Assembly: GCA_000695325.1 (NCBI GenBank)
Contig: AVPN01000894.1
Span: 10,925 to 34,505 of the forward strand
Direction: 5' to 3'
Origin: Pleurobrachia bachei
Lineage: Eukaryota > Ctenophora > Tentaculata > Cydippida > Pleurobrachiidae
DNA length: 23,581 nt
Part shown: positions 8,606 to 18,950 of the stretch, one piece after another
Layout: each line of letters starts with the position of its first letter
How positions within the stretch are numbered: the first letter of the stretch is position 1
Program-made: the position numbers and the translations under genes
Notes under the pieces: model-generated
What the model saw: only the letters and a program-made list of their open reading frames with translations
What the model was told of the DNA's origin: nothing
Databases searched by the model: none

Positions 8606-11600
8606 AAAAGAGAGGGAGATAGAGATAGGTAAAGAGAGATGGGTTAGGAACAACGAGCGTTAGGTAGAAGCAGGAGGATGAGAGACTGGAGAGAGGATAA
8701 AATAGGATATATCAATCGGATGGTAGCGTGTCTTTTTTAAAACAGCTCGTGCGACCTTCACCGTGATAGTATCAGTATCGAAGATTTAATTTATCTGGTA
8801 CCACCCCGTATCTATCGGTAAACCAAGCTATCAGTTCAAACACATCCCCGGCCTCCATTTCATTTTCCCACAATGGTGAGAGATCCTATCCAATTACAAT
8901 CAGATAAGGTAGCTACTCAACCATTTTAAAAGTCGTCATAATAAACTATAAAATCTTTTCAACTCTTCCCCTCATTCTAAGAATTTTAACAAATTTCATC
9001 CCATATAATAACGTCTGACTAATTCATTCCTCCCCCTACTAGACCGTAACCGGCTGGCATCTCTGTGTGAACAATCTTCTACGGTGGCATCTTCCGTCCC
9101 AGCGTCTGTTACAACAACCAATGGCACTCAAGGTGAATTAAATTATTCGTGAGAATATCAGTCTGTGAGAATAGTGTTTAGATAATGATTAATGGCCCTG
9201 ATAGGTTGAAACGTCTATTATACAGTCGAACCCCGATTTCACGGCACCCTCGGGGAATCGGTTTTGTCACGAAGTGATATAATATTACGTGTTTCAGGTA
9301 GCTTTATTCAGTGTAACCCTGATGATGGTGGTGTACACGGCATTGCCACGACCACAGCATCCCCCAGCCCGGCCTCCTGTCCAACCCAATCCCACCAGGT
9401 AATTAGATCGCTAATTATGTTTCTACGAAAGCAGATAACGAGTTTAGGGAATCGCTAAACTCGTGTTTTGTTTTCGGACTCCAGAGAGAGATCTAAGCTA
9501 GCTCTGTAGAACGTTCTCTCTGAGGTTTGACTCGCCAACTAACACAATGTCACAATATGTAATTAATATTCTAAATAATAATCCCAATTATAACCCTCTC
9601 CTCCCATCTAGGGTGAAGTGTCCAGCACGACTATCTCGCTAGACAACAACGAAGTGAAACCTCCCTACAGTTACGTAGCAATGATAGCTATGGCAATAAG
9701 GGAAAGTACTGATAAAAAGTTGGCCCTTAGTCAGATCTACCAATACATCATTGATAAATTCCCGTACTACCGGAAAAACAAAAAAGGTAAATGTCAGATT
9801 TCAAAGCAAAATTTCAAGACAAAATCCAGAATTTATTTACATTATAAGCTAAGAAGTAAAGTTGAAATAATTATGCAAGGGACAGGGGGCTGCGCATACG
9901 CGCACATTTACAAAAGTCGATTTGCACGTGCTAAACGTTTTCGCTCATATCTCCTGTTCCTGATAAGATAAAGACTTGATCTTGGTTGCGTTGGATAGAA
10001 AAAAATATCATCCTTCCAATGCTCTCAAGTTCAAGTCTTAAGATTGCCAGGAACTTGATTTCGATTGAAGGTATGTAAGGCGCGTAGGTTATCTTAGTTA
10101 GAGTACGCAGCCCCCTGTCCCTTGGTTAAAATTTTTTACTTTACTTTGTTCTCAGTACGTAAATATGTTTGGTAATTTGACAACTCTTCATACAGGCTGG
10201 CAGAACAGTATTCGTCACAACTTGTCCCTGAATGAATGCTTCGTCAAGGTGCCCCGGGAGGGTGGTGAGCGAAAAGGAAATTTCTGGACGCTCGACCAGA
10301 ATTGTGAGGACATGTTCGAAAAAGGAAACTACAGGTCTGTGTTATACCAAGCAATTAATGTGGGAATTTTTTGGGGGTAACAACTAAGTCTGCAATCAGG
10401 AAGTTTTCCTGTTTTGGAAATATACTCTAGAGGTAACTAGGTATCATATTAGGGTTTTGTGGGCAATAGTATTTTAACACCCTGTCCTGCTAGAAGGCGT
10501 CGTAAAATGAGACGGCCAGTTCGTGGCACTCCATACCTCGCTCCCTGCACCGGCCCCTTTCCCACGGATCATCAACCCCAAATTGGAGCTGCGGGTGGAC
10601 TTGAAAAGTGGCAACCCTACATGGCGGGTTTATGGGCCACCGCAGCTGCAGCCCCGAAGAGTACCGCTGAAGTTCCTGCAACCGTCCCCTTTACCAGCAT
10701 GCTATATTCACCATCGATGGGAGGTCAGTATACTTGTAACCAATCAGAACTCGTTATTTAGGTCACGTGACTGGTTATCAGCCAATCAGGGACCAGTATT
10801 TCATGATTCGGTCGGTTCCAAATATGTAATACATGATCTCGATCATCCGTTATCATAGGAAACACAAACACACGTGCAAATTGAGGGGTTGTTATGGTGG
10901 GCAAGGGGGTTGATGAATGATGGGGATATCGGGTGGATAGTATCTGCACTACGTCCCATATAGGAGATTATCCATAATGAATTCAACAATATTATTCCAT
11001 TCTTTCAGTTGGTGGTCGGTGTACGTGGCCTTCAGATCCCCGATCCTTCCTTTTTACAGCTCACTCGGCCACTGCTACTTCCTCCATTCCTTCCCCTTTA
11101 CTACCAGTAACCAGTGTAATACCAACAACTCCAGACACTTCATACCTCTCTTCAGCATATAATAGCTATAGGTGAGAATAGTAATAGACCTGCAGACAAT
11201 TACATATTGGCATACTTTAGTGCTTTGGAATTTTCTTCCAAAGCTGAAGCAAATCTCAAAAGTTAGATTTTGCTATCTGGCGCCGCCGACCCCATGATCT
11301 AAGCGATTCTCTGTAGAACTAAATTGGGGTATGGTGCCGCCATACAGCTGTTTTGCATTTCGAATCACTGCACAACCCTAACTGCACTAGAGACTTGGCG
11401 GTGTGACTGTTTACAGTCCCAGAAGAGCGGCCCAAACCAAACCCTAACTCCCCTCTCCTCCTTCAGATCAGCAGTTGAATCAGGTTCCATCGCAGCGGCA
11501 AAGGATCAGCCCCACCCCTTCAATCACCTGACAAATATAAGTGGCTACCAACCCCTCCCAGCAGCAGCTCGACCTTCTTTCTACAACAGCTACCCCACCC

Positions 11601-11926
11601 CCGATACCTCTCCCACTACTGCTAGTACAGAAGCAGCACCTCCCACTACTTCGTTGTTTCTTGAGGCTAGTAACACCGTGGGACCTTGTTTGGTTACCAA
11701 ACCGTCCACCACGCTGGTCGAGAGTAACCATGACAACCTACGCTATGAGATGGAGATTAAGAAGGAGGATAGTTACAAACTGAAATCTGCAGGTGCTGAG
11801 TGTGAAAAGACTGTCATAGGATTCCCAAGGGGACCCACCGCCGCACTAGAGTTTTCGCCTCGAAGTTCAGTTCTCACTAGCACCGACCACACTTTTAACC
11901 CAAGTTCGCACTTTAATCGTATGTAG
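6913..11926 (+). CDS. FOXL2: FoxL2-like forkhead transcription factor, eight coding exons
   Basis: Exons 6913-7246, 9043-9132, 9298-9398, 9612-9786, 10196-10334, 10494-10723, 11009-11171 and 11467-11926. All have GT-AG borders with consistent phases and sum to 564 codons (563 residues plus TAG). The forkhead domain (about 191-290) starts [12 protein letters not shown] and has I-Y-Q-Y-I-I, K-N-K-K-G and [15 protein letters not shown]. It ends [10 protein letters not shown] before a basic R-R-R-R-K-M-R-R-P tail. That ending is diagnostic of FoxL2, including the Cys (residue 270) matching human C134. It is a nuclear DNA-binding regulator. The N terminus (1-190) is Gln/Ser/Thr-rich and unfamiliar; the C terminus is Pro/Ser/Thr-rich with a SUMO-type I-K-K-E (508-511). 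The start is the first ATG of the leader; Met 6 has a better context (G at +4) and could also be used. An intron splits the forkhead domain at the Gly of K-K-G. Confidence 0.92.
7247..9042 (+). other. Intron 1 of the foxL2-like gene
   Basis: 1.8 kb between a gtgaga donor and a pyrimidine-rich tact-ag acceptor. It contains a GA microsatellite (8554-8600) and no coding sequence that I can support. Being the largest intron and next to the promoter it could hold enhancers, but I see no specific sites. Confidence 0.6.
8554..8600. repeat. GA microsatellite
   Basis: Pure (GA)n within intron 1; the frame reading through it gives only an Arg-Glu run. Confidence 0.95.
9223..9290. mobile_element. Pogo-type MITE remnant in foxL2-like intron 2
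   Basis: tacagtcgaaccccgatttc matches the ends of the element at 2376 and is preceded by TA. I cannot find an intact second end before the exon that starts at 9298, so this is a fragment or a single end. It supplies sequence close to the acceptor of exon 3. The right limit is approximate. Confidence 0.45.
9876..10124. mobile_element. MITE with perfect 19-bp terminal inverted repeats, in the forkhead-splitting intron
   Basis: caagggacagggggctgcg at 9876-9894 is the exact reverse complement of 10106-10124. The 249-bp element has no coding capacity and lies wholly inside foxL2-like intron 4 (9787-10195), making up most of it. Its ends do not match the pogo-type family in this window, so it is a second family. 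No clear target duplication was seen. Confidence 0.75.
10738..10819. repeat. Dispersed repeat, copy in foxL2-like intron 6
   Basis: Shares aaccaatcagaact at the left edge, and a longer block with cagggaccagtatttc then tgattcggtcggt, with 23288-23368 in the same orientation. The middle is diverged. It starts 14 bp after the exon 6 donor. Confidence 0.7.
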
Positions 11927-12151
11927 TACCTCAGACTGACCACGTTACCCGGCATTTGGCGAGAAAATATCCTGCGAATGAGACCATTAATTAATTATGC
12001 TAATTACTTATTATTAATGAGAGTTAAAGAGACTTCATTGTTAGGAGGAAGAGAAGAGAGATTTCACTACAAATGGCGTGTTTTGAAGGCTTGAAAACGG
12101 TTTTTAATGATTGTTCAGTGAGGGGCACAACATACACAATTGATACTGTAG

Positions 12152-12186
12152 TATATACAGGGTGTTCATTAAACACCCTGTATATA
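12152..12186. repeat. Perfect 15-bp stem-loop downstream of the foxL2-like stop
   Basis: tatatacagggtgtt, the loop catta, then the exact reverse complement. It lies 226 bp after the stop codon, plausibly in the 3' UTR, and overlaps an ATTAAA candidate in its loop region. It could be an RNA element or a tiny inverted-repeat insertion. Confidence 0.7.
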
Positions 12187-13126
12187 TTATGTATTATATT
12201 ATGTTGAGATGAAGAATTAAAACGAGGGGTTAGTTACACAACTAGTTTCATCTATAATTCAGAATCGTCAGGAGTAGATGTGGAGTATAGAGCTTGCGAT
12301 TGGGATGTTAAATTTTTGACACAACCTATAGTATAAAGCATACCGATGGACTTTGAAAATAAGGAAAGAACGGAATGAGTTTCAAAAACTATCTTTGGGA
12401 TCTGTTGCATCTTATTAGATAAGACTACTGTTGATAACATTAAGAAAGACGAACGTGCATGCAGAGTTTTAGTGGTTTTTACATTCTAAATATTAGTTAT
12501 TTTTCAATCCCAGTTCCATGTCAGTGTGTAGGGGTTTTAATTCATATCAATTAATTAGTTAAATAATTAATCAATAAGTTAAACAATTACCCAATCAAAC
12601 TTGATTTATTTAGTCATTTGTGTCTACGTAGACCCCTAGGACCCCAAAGCGATCACGCATGACTTTCGTCATTGCGATTGTTAACAATTGTGTCTGGCCG
12701 TGGTGCGAGACCGGGCGAGATACATGTGATAAAGTGACACAGCATGTCAAAATACTAGCATGAAAACGATTCCTTTGGAATAGCATTTATAGCTAGATCC
12801 TGAAAATACCGAGCTATCTGGGTTATCCGCGGGACTATACGTATATCGCTTATACAATTGTGTTAAACTGTTCACTACAAGACTCCAGCTCTTTTTGCTT
12901 GTGTGTACTTGAGTTGACCATTTGTGTGTAATGTGTGCTCAGATGCTCTTTCACACACATACACTGTACACTCACCGACCACACGGATTGTAGACTCTTG
13001 CATGGGTTGAATTCAAGGTTGAATACAGTATCTGTGTAAGACGTTTGGGACGCAGAAAACTTGTGCTCTCTCCCTCCCCCTATAACCAGTGTCCCGTCCC
13101 TCTCTATCATTATCTTTCCCTTACTT

Positions 13127-13129
<3 letters not shown>

Positions 13130-13167
<38 letters not shown>
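13130..13167. repeat. CT microsatellite
   Basis: Pure (CT)n; both strands give open but low-complexity frames. Confidence 0.95.
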
Positions 13168-13170
<3 letters not shown>

Positions 13171-13920
13171 CGCTCCCCGCTCTCCCAGCCTCTCTCTTTC
13201 CCTGATATATGTCCTTTGTACAGGCACCTTATAAGTTGCACACATCATGGTACTTGGTTGGAGGCTGAACTCATACGTTATGCATTTCACTCCAGCTCTC
13301 AATGTCACACAACTTTTTCCAGGCCATGTACTTTTAGTGTTATAGAATGTCTTTAGATGCTTAGTTGAGCCTGTATGGCGGCGCCATACCCCATTTGATT
13401 CTCAAATCTTGACGCGGGCCAATGCCCTGACCACAGTTCTGACATGCACCGAAATGAGAATAGGTTCAGGCCAATTCATACAGACAGCACCTGATCCCAT
13501 GAATTTTTAACTGATGTTGATGTACAAATGTTGCTGAACCATTTTCCTCTTTTCCTCTATCTTTGTCCATATATCACAGCTTCATGCCTTTCTTTCATCT
13601 TTGCGTATACACAAAAAGAGCGAAGATTATAGAAACGGTACATCAATTACGCATTTCATAATCGTTCTGAGGATCAATAATTTTCACATCTGAGAATATA
13701 TTGACAGCGATAGCTGCTGTAAGATAGCTCATGTTAGTACTGCACAGTGCACACAACTAATTGCACTCTCGCGGAAGAGCTGGTTTTTGATTGATTTCAT
13801 TCCAAGCTTTTACTGACAGCTGATCCGGATATCTCTTAGTACAGCTCATCACCGAGTAGATTTCTCTCTCTTCATATTTGTCTTCTTCAATCTTCATCTT
13901 ATTCTGAACAGTACGCGGCA

Positions 13921-13960
13921 AGACAGGATGGGAGAGGGAGAGATAGAGAGATAGAGAGAT

Positions 13961-14003
<43 letters not shown>

Positions 14004-14020
14004 AAGAGAGAGAGGGTGAG
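13921..14020. repeat. GA-rich microsatellite
   Basis: gagagatagagagat units followed by a long pure GA run and a degenerate tail. Confidence 0.95.
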
Positions 14021-14125
14021 ACTGAGAGAGATGAAGTAAGACAAGCTAAAAGTTATATAGAAGGTAGGTAGGAAGAGCATCTAAATGCTCAGCTGCAGGT
14101 GGATCTCACGTGATCCAAGTACATG

Positions 14126-14148
14126 GTGAGAGAGAGATAGAGAGAGAG

Positions 14149-14210
<62 letters not shown>

Positions 14211-14241
14211 GGAGAGAGAGAGAGAGAGAGAGAGATAGAGA
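14126..14241. repeat. GA-rich microsatellite with an internal TA run
   Basis: GA dinucleotides interrupted by a short alternating TA stretch at about 14148-14160 and a few aaag/ggag variants. About 110 bp separate it from the preceding tract. Confidence 0.95.
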
Positions 14242-15751
14242 GATGCACTTCAATTATACCCATCACAGCATCTGTAGAACAGCTGAAACCACCAGCTTAC
14301 TAGGTTAGCTTGTTGAACAACTTACTCAATAAAGGTAAGCGGAGTATAATAGCTTAGCCCAGAATCAATGTTTTGACCAATCGGCTGTTTTTGAGTCGCA
14401 TAGTTTAAATTTGGGACTGAAGATGACTCGGAGATTTTGTTTCACTTTCAGGTTAACATAATCGGGACTGTCAGGCCTATTCTTTGATGACACGGTCACC
14501 CTTACAACTCGTGCGCGTAGCGTGCGAAACGAAGCCTGCGTAGGCACTCGCAGAGAGGTGGCTGCAGCACCAAGCCTATTCTATGACAAAATTTCTCAGC
14601 TCGGGTGCTTATTTGAGAGAAACGAGAATGGGTCAGGCCAATGCTCTGACAGAATCGGGATGGTTTCGACGTGTAATGTCATCATCAGTTCAAACTAATC
14701 TGCAGTCCCAAATAAAATCTCATCGTATGGGTTAGCCCGTTAGCCGTTTATAATGCGTTTTTAGTTGAGCTTAAATCTTTTCAAACTTCAAATTTTCATG
14801 CTTTTATGAATTTCAGACAATCTCTCTGCTAGTGCTACATTCTAGACAATTTAGTATTTTTATAGCGACATTGTCCAATATGAAGTATGTAATTATCTTT
14901 TCAGGATGTTTCTTTTGTAGAATACATATTCGTGACTTTGCTTGTGCCGCCAGAAATGAAATTATAAACACTTCATATTATCAAGCATTAGATTTGGTAT
15001 TTGGTACATAATCTGAGCCCAACTCGTAGACTGTAACCAGCAATTGATCATGCTCGATAGTTGTACAAACAGTCCGTAGAAATATCCCATAAGATAATAT
15101 CTCACGATATTTTAGTAGAGCCTAGTAGAGCAGCATCACCATCATGCATGCAGTTCTCTCTCTCTCTCGGTCTATCTACTTGGTCTCTCACTGCCTTCAT
15201 TTTTCTTTCTCTCAAACTACCACTTAGGTTTAGTTAATTGGCCTCCTTAGAAAGGGAGAGAGATAATTGGAAGAGAAAGAGAGAAGGAAAGAGAGTGAGA
15301 GAGAGAGCCAACACGATCGTCTTATATTAATCATATGAACACACACACACATGCATCTTCATTCCAAATCTAACACAGTTTCCAATTATGAATCTCGAAT
15401 GAACGCTCCTCTTCTCCCACTCGTTCTATCTATAATGAGTTTTCGGGTCTGCCTGCTACTGTACACTTGCTTGTAAGCATATTAAGGCCTCAACTGCAAC
15501 ACCTGTCCCACTGTTCCGGGTTCCCAACTAAATTCGGAATAAAAATGCTAAATCCAGTTATAGTGTAGTCCCCACCCCGGTCCTATTACCGTGTCGTGAT
15601 CTATCATCGTCTCAAACAGACCTATAAACTGCATGCAACCATTAGTGTCACCGATTAGTGTCACATTCCGTTTTTATCGGCTTTTCTCGAGTTTTACTTT
15701 TACATTTTACAATCTCACGTCACGCAACAATCAATATCCTTACAAGTAGGG

Positions 15752-15853
15752 GGATTACGTGGGTGCGAAAGGAGAGCCCGAATACTATTCGGAATAGATC
15801 GCCATAAAGATTCATCTACACATTCGGGCATTTCTTTCGGGCTCCCGTAATCC
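15752..15853. repeat. Imperfect 32-bp inverted repeat, possible small MITE
   Basis: ggattacg...gcccgaat at 15752-15783 is matched, with several mismatches, by the reverse complement of 15822-15853 around a 38-nt spacer. No flanking duplication is evident. Confidence 0.5.
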
Positions 15854-16283
15854 GCTGGTAATGCAATCACCGCTACATCGCGGGCATACTAAGACGTGAC
15901 TTCCTACTTTCGCAATACCCTCTACATAGGGGTAATTTCGTTACTATACGTAATCCGTTGCTTTAGCATCTGATTTCTGAAGCTCTGAACGGGCTATTAC
16001 TTGAGCGACGCCTAATTGTTATTTGCCGATTGTCCACTGATTGAAATATTTTCTTTTGGCGTTTATAAAGTAAATCATTGTATATTATAATTTCGATTGC
16101 AGGCATTACTATTAGACCTGTATTATAGTTCCTGAATACAGCTGTACTACTGAATACGCTTTATGTCATGCTCGAATGTACTAGCTTGAGCGTCCAGAAT
16201 TCTTTGTTGTTATATATGCCGCTGTACACTTCGACACCTCTCGTCAAACTTAATATTTCTCCCTTCTCTGATCAGCTCTCCAG

Positions 16284-17925
16284 ATGTTGTTAATTCTGAC
16301 ACTTCAGTTGTTCGGAGGAGCTCACTCTACCTGCACAGACGACACGGACCATCCAGAGAATGCAGGTAACCACTTGTAACCATGGTAACCACTTGTAACC
16401 ATAGTATTTGCAATTGTAACCATGGTAACTGCAATTGTAACCATGTTCTTGTAATCATGGCAACCAATTGTAACCATGTATGTACTTGAAACCTAAACCA
16501 TGTAACCATACATTTATAATTGGCATGAATTGGAACTATATTTGTAAACTCCCCGCCTTGGAGTACAATTAAATATTCAATCGTGGTTACTGGTTACTCG
16601 TTAGTACAATGCAACGGCTGTACCGCATTCAAAAAGCTTTAAATATTAAATTGGCGAGCTTGGGAGATGTGTATGATTATTGTTGAACAGTTAGAGTTAC
16701 CAATTAGTTGAATGTGCAGCATTTCACAGTGCTATAGGAAGCCACGCCTGATCATGACACACTAGTCTAAGAGTATTGGTGACATGCCATATTGACGTCG
16801 TGCAACTGAGATTAGCAAAAAACGTGCGAAATTCTCGCAGATCTGGTTAACATACCACAATATAATGTTTCAGGTATCTGTACGTTTATTGAGGCACCAG
16901 GGACATGCGTTGGACGGTTGGATTTCAACGAGACTATATTGAATTGTAACGGTCAGTCAATATTGTATGCAGCTCTTTAACAGAGTACAGTGTGTTAAAT
17001 ATAGTAGTGTTAAAGCAAGGCCCCTTCATAGAAAGGGTCGAGGCGAAAGGACTAAAAATATTGCCCAACAAAATAGTTAGTTAAGATCCGCATTATCCTA
17101 ATATCCCGTATATTTGATCCTAGTGTCCTACTACATCGACCGCATAACCCTAACAAAGGAGGTGAATTTAACGTCTCTATCTTGGTGTAAAACTAACGAG
17201 ACTACCGGAGAGCCCGCCTGTGTAACCTATGCAGAAAGACAGACGGAGGATTGTGCGGCGGAAATCTATGAGAAATGCGAGTGAGTTAAATAACATACGA
17301 TGTAGTTGACATGTTCCTTGTCTGTCAGCTCTCACGCGAGCCCGAAGCTTAGTGCCGATGAGACAGACTGCGTAGCATGGCAACGATGTAGTAGCGGGTA
17401 GCCTAGTGGCCTACGCTACTGTCACATACATACTAACATGACATTTAACATAAGTTGTTTAATTAACTATGTAATTAACTGATCAATAACTAATCTATTT
17501 TGCAGGTGTATGGTGGATGATATGCTAAGGAATACCTGTGTTTGTAACAAGTACTTCTTTTGGAAGCTCTATCCGTTCCTGTATATAATTCTTGGAGCAG
17601 GCATGGTAAGTTACAGTACCGTCGAACCCCGATTTATTGAGATGTGCAAGGGGAAAGTGTTTTGCCCGACAAATCGGGGTACCGGGTACCCGGTACCCGG
17701 TATATCAGGATGAAATACTGTTAGTTTATTGGGGGAAGTTTATCCTCCCGGTAAATCAGGGTTCCGTCAAAAATTGTGAATAGTAAATAATCGTTTTTTT
17801 TGCAGGTGGTTGCGTATATTATTTGCCATTACTTCGACGTTTGCAAGAAAAAGGGAGATGGTGATGATGATGGTGATGATGATGACGATATAAATCTGAC
17901 AAAGCAAGGAAACGCTGCGATATAA
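16284..17925 (+). CDS. Cysteine-rich single-pass membrane protein, tandem copy A (unrecognised family)
   Basis: Exons 16284-16365, 16874-16951, 17124-17280, 17506-17605 and 17806-17925. All borders are GT-AG, phases 1, 1, 2, 0, total 179 codons (178 residues). I do not recognise the family. A short hydrophobic signal peptide (about 1-15, M-L-L-I-L-T-L...A-H-S) precedes an extracellular part with 11 Cys (17, 30, 39, 52, 75, 86, 97, 105, 107, 117, 119) and sequons at N46, N68 and N78. One membrane helix (about 127-149) follows, then Lys-Lys-Lys and a short tail with an Asp/Gly run (157-167), ending N-A-A-I. This predicts a type I surface or secretory-pathway protein; role unknown. An in-frame TGA just before the ATG supports the start; the cag before it could instead be an acceptor of a 5' UTR intron. 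Two amino acids differ from copy B (Thr21/Val, Ile49/Val). Confidence 0.82.
16366..16480. repeat. GTAACCA-type tandem repeat at the start of intron 1, copy A
   Basis: Variants of ttgtaaccatggtaacca recur right after the exon 1 donor, whose own sequence (gtaaccac) is part of the array. Copy B has a differently arranged array (19033-19145), so the repeat has expanded or contracted independently. Confidence 0.8.
17621..17768. mobile_element. Pogo-type MITE in intron 4, copy A
   Basis: gtcgaaccccgattta at the left and taaatcagggttccgtc at the right are near inverted repeats, with ggtaccgggtaccc palindromic words between. It begins 15 bp after the exon 4 donor. The same 148-bp insert is at the same place in copy B, so it predates the duplication. 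Confidence 0.7.
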
Positions 17926-18250
17926 CTATAGATAATGGTGAAATGGCATTGGGACACTCTGTAATACTGTCAGAGCAATGGCCTGATAGCTGTAATGTTA
18001 ATTGGGCCGTATGAAACGGGAATATATTTTCTTATGGTCAAGAATTTATGTTTATAAGACCGACTCAGCAAAAACTCAGCTACGTGTGATTCGTCAAGTT
18101 GGATTCTATAATATTGTTGTAATGTTATTTTCAGCTATTTGTTTTGATCTTTAAAATCAGTGCTGTCATACAAACTAGCCAGATGATGAGAAGTACAAAA
18201 TAACGGAATGATAAACAGTACTATCATTGTACTACAATACAATAATTTTT

Positions 18251-18747
18251 GGGACCCCTATTTACCGGAACCCCGATTTACGGAAAATGCGGTTTAAAAA
18301 TAAATACCATAACCCCGATTTACCGAATAGAACGGATAAATTCCCCCCTGAAACCTACTGTAGGGAATGGACAGTATTTTGCCCTGATATACCGGACAAA
18401 AATATAAGGCTCCTCAGAAATGTTCATGTTGTGCACAATCATGTCAAGCCCACCAATCACAGCTCAGAAGACGCGAAGCACTCCACCGGGCGGGAAACAA
18501 GTTTCATCCGTGCGTATCAAGTCTCGTACGCTCGGCTTCAACTCTTCTCCCGCCCCGTGTCCGTGAACTTCACGGTGAAGGACCTGTGAGTGTGGAAGGG
18601 GGGAAGGAGGGGGGTGGATGCGTGGTTGAAATGTTCTCAGTCTGTCGGCTTTCACACTGGGCCACACGCGATCCCGAATGGATAGTGGTCACTAGTGGTC
18701 ACGAGTCGTGTCCAATTTCCCCGAGTATCACGGATTTGTGACCACGG
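18251..18747. mobile_element. Longer pogo-type non-autonomous element, truncated at the duplication end
   Basis: Starts gggacccctatttaccgg, contains further accccgatttac words, then a non-repetitive core with inverted atcacgg/cacggtgaa words. It lacks the right-hand end that the copy at 20885-21396 has; homology stops at 18747. The open frames in the core, identical in both copies, show no transposase motif. Confidence 0.6.
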
Positions 18748-18950
18748 CGTTCAGAATTTTTCGATAGAGTTAAGATTTTAAATCGAGCACCACTGGGCTG
18801 TATGCGCTTGACGATTAACATCAATATGGTTAACATCAAAATCTCCGCACACTGATCTGATCATCATCACCAAGATCAGTATGCTTATAGCATTACACTT
18901 CGACACCTCTCGTCAAACTTAATATTTCTCCCCTCTCTGATCAGCTCCAG

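Larger units (their letters stand above)
11927..16224. other. Intergenic between the foxL2-like gene and the tandem pair, no gene seen
   Basis: The first few hundred bases are probably foxL2-like 3' UTR; ATTAAA-type candidates occur at 12168 and 12216, with no AATAAA nearby. The rest holds a hairpin (12152-12186), GA/CT tracts and an imperfect inverted repeat (15752-15853). Open frames (for example 12252-12440 and 14365-14547, minus strand) lack motifs. I see no tRNA or other RNA gene. Confidence 0.5.
16225..18747 (+). repeat. Tandem segmental duplication, unit A (2.5 kb)
   Basis: Homology with 18894-21376 begins at tacacttcgacacc and stops abruptly after gtgaccacgg. The two units are separated by 146 bp of unduplicated sequence (18748-18893). 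Each holds one complete five-exon gene plus about 0.8 kb of 3' flank. Divergence is uneven: several percent over the first 1.2 kb, under 1% over the last 1.2 kb. Confidence 0.95.

Noticed and set aside
13757-14266. Minus-strand frames rich in Ser-Leu repeats
   Set aside because: Translations of GA/CT microsatellites, as are similar frames at 5306-5542, 6483-6689, 8412-8603 and 12850-13356.
18227-18667. Frames of 67-120 codons conserved between 18227-18667 and 20883-21296
   Set aside because: The two copies are nearly identical DNA from a recent duplication of a transposon-like segment, so conservation says nothing about coding; no transposase motif is visible.
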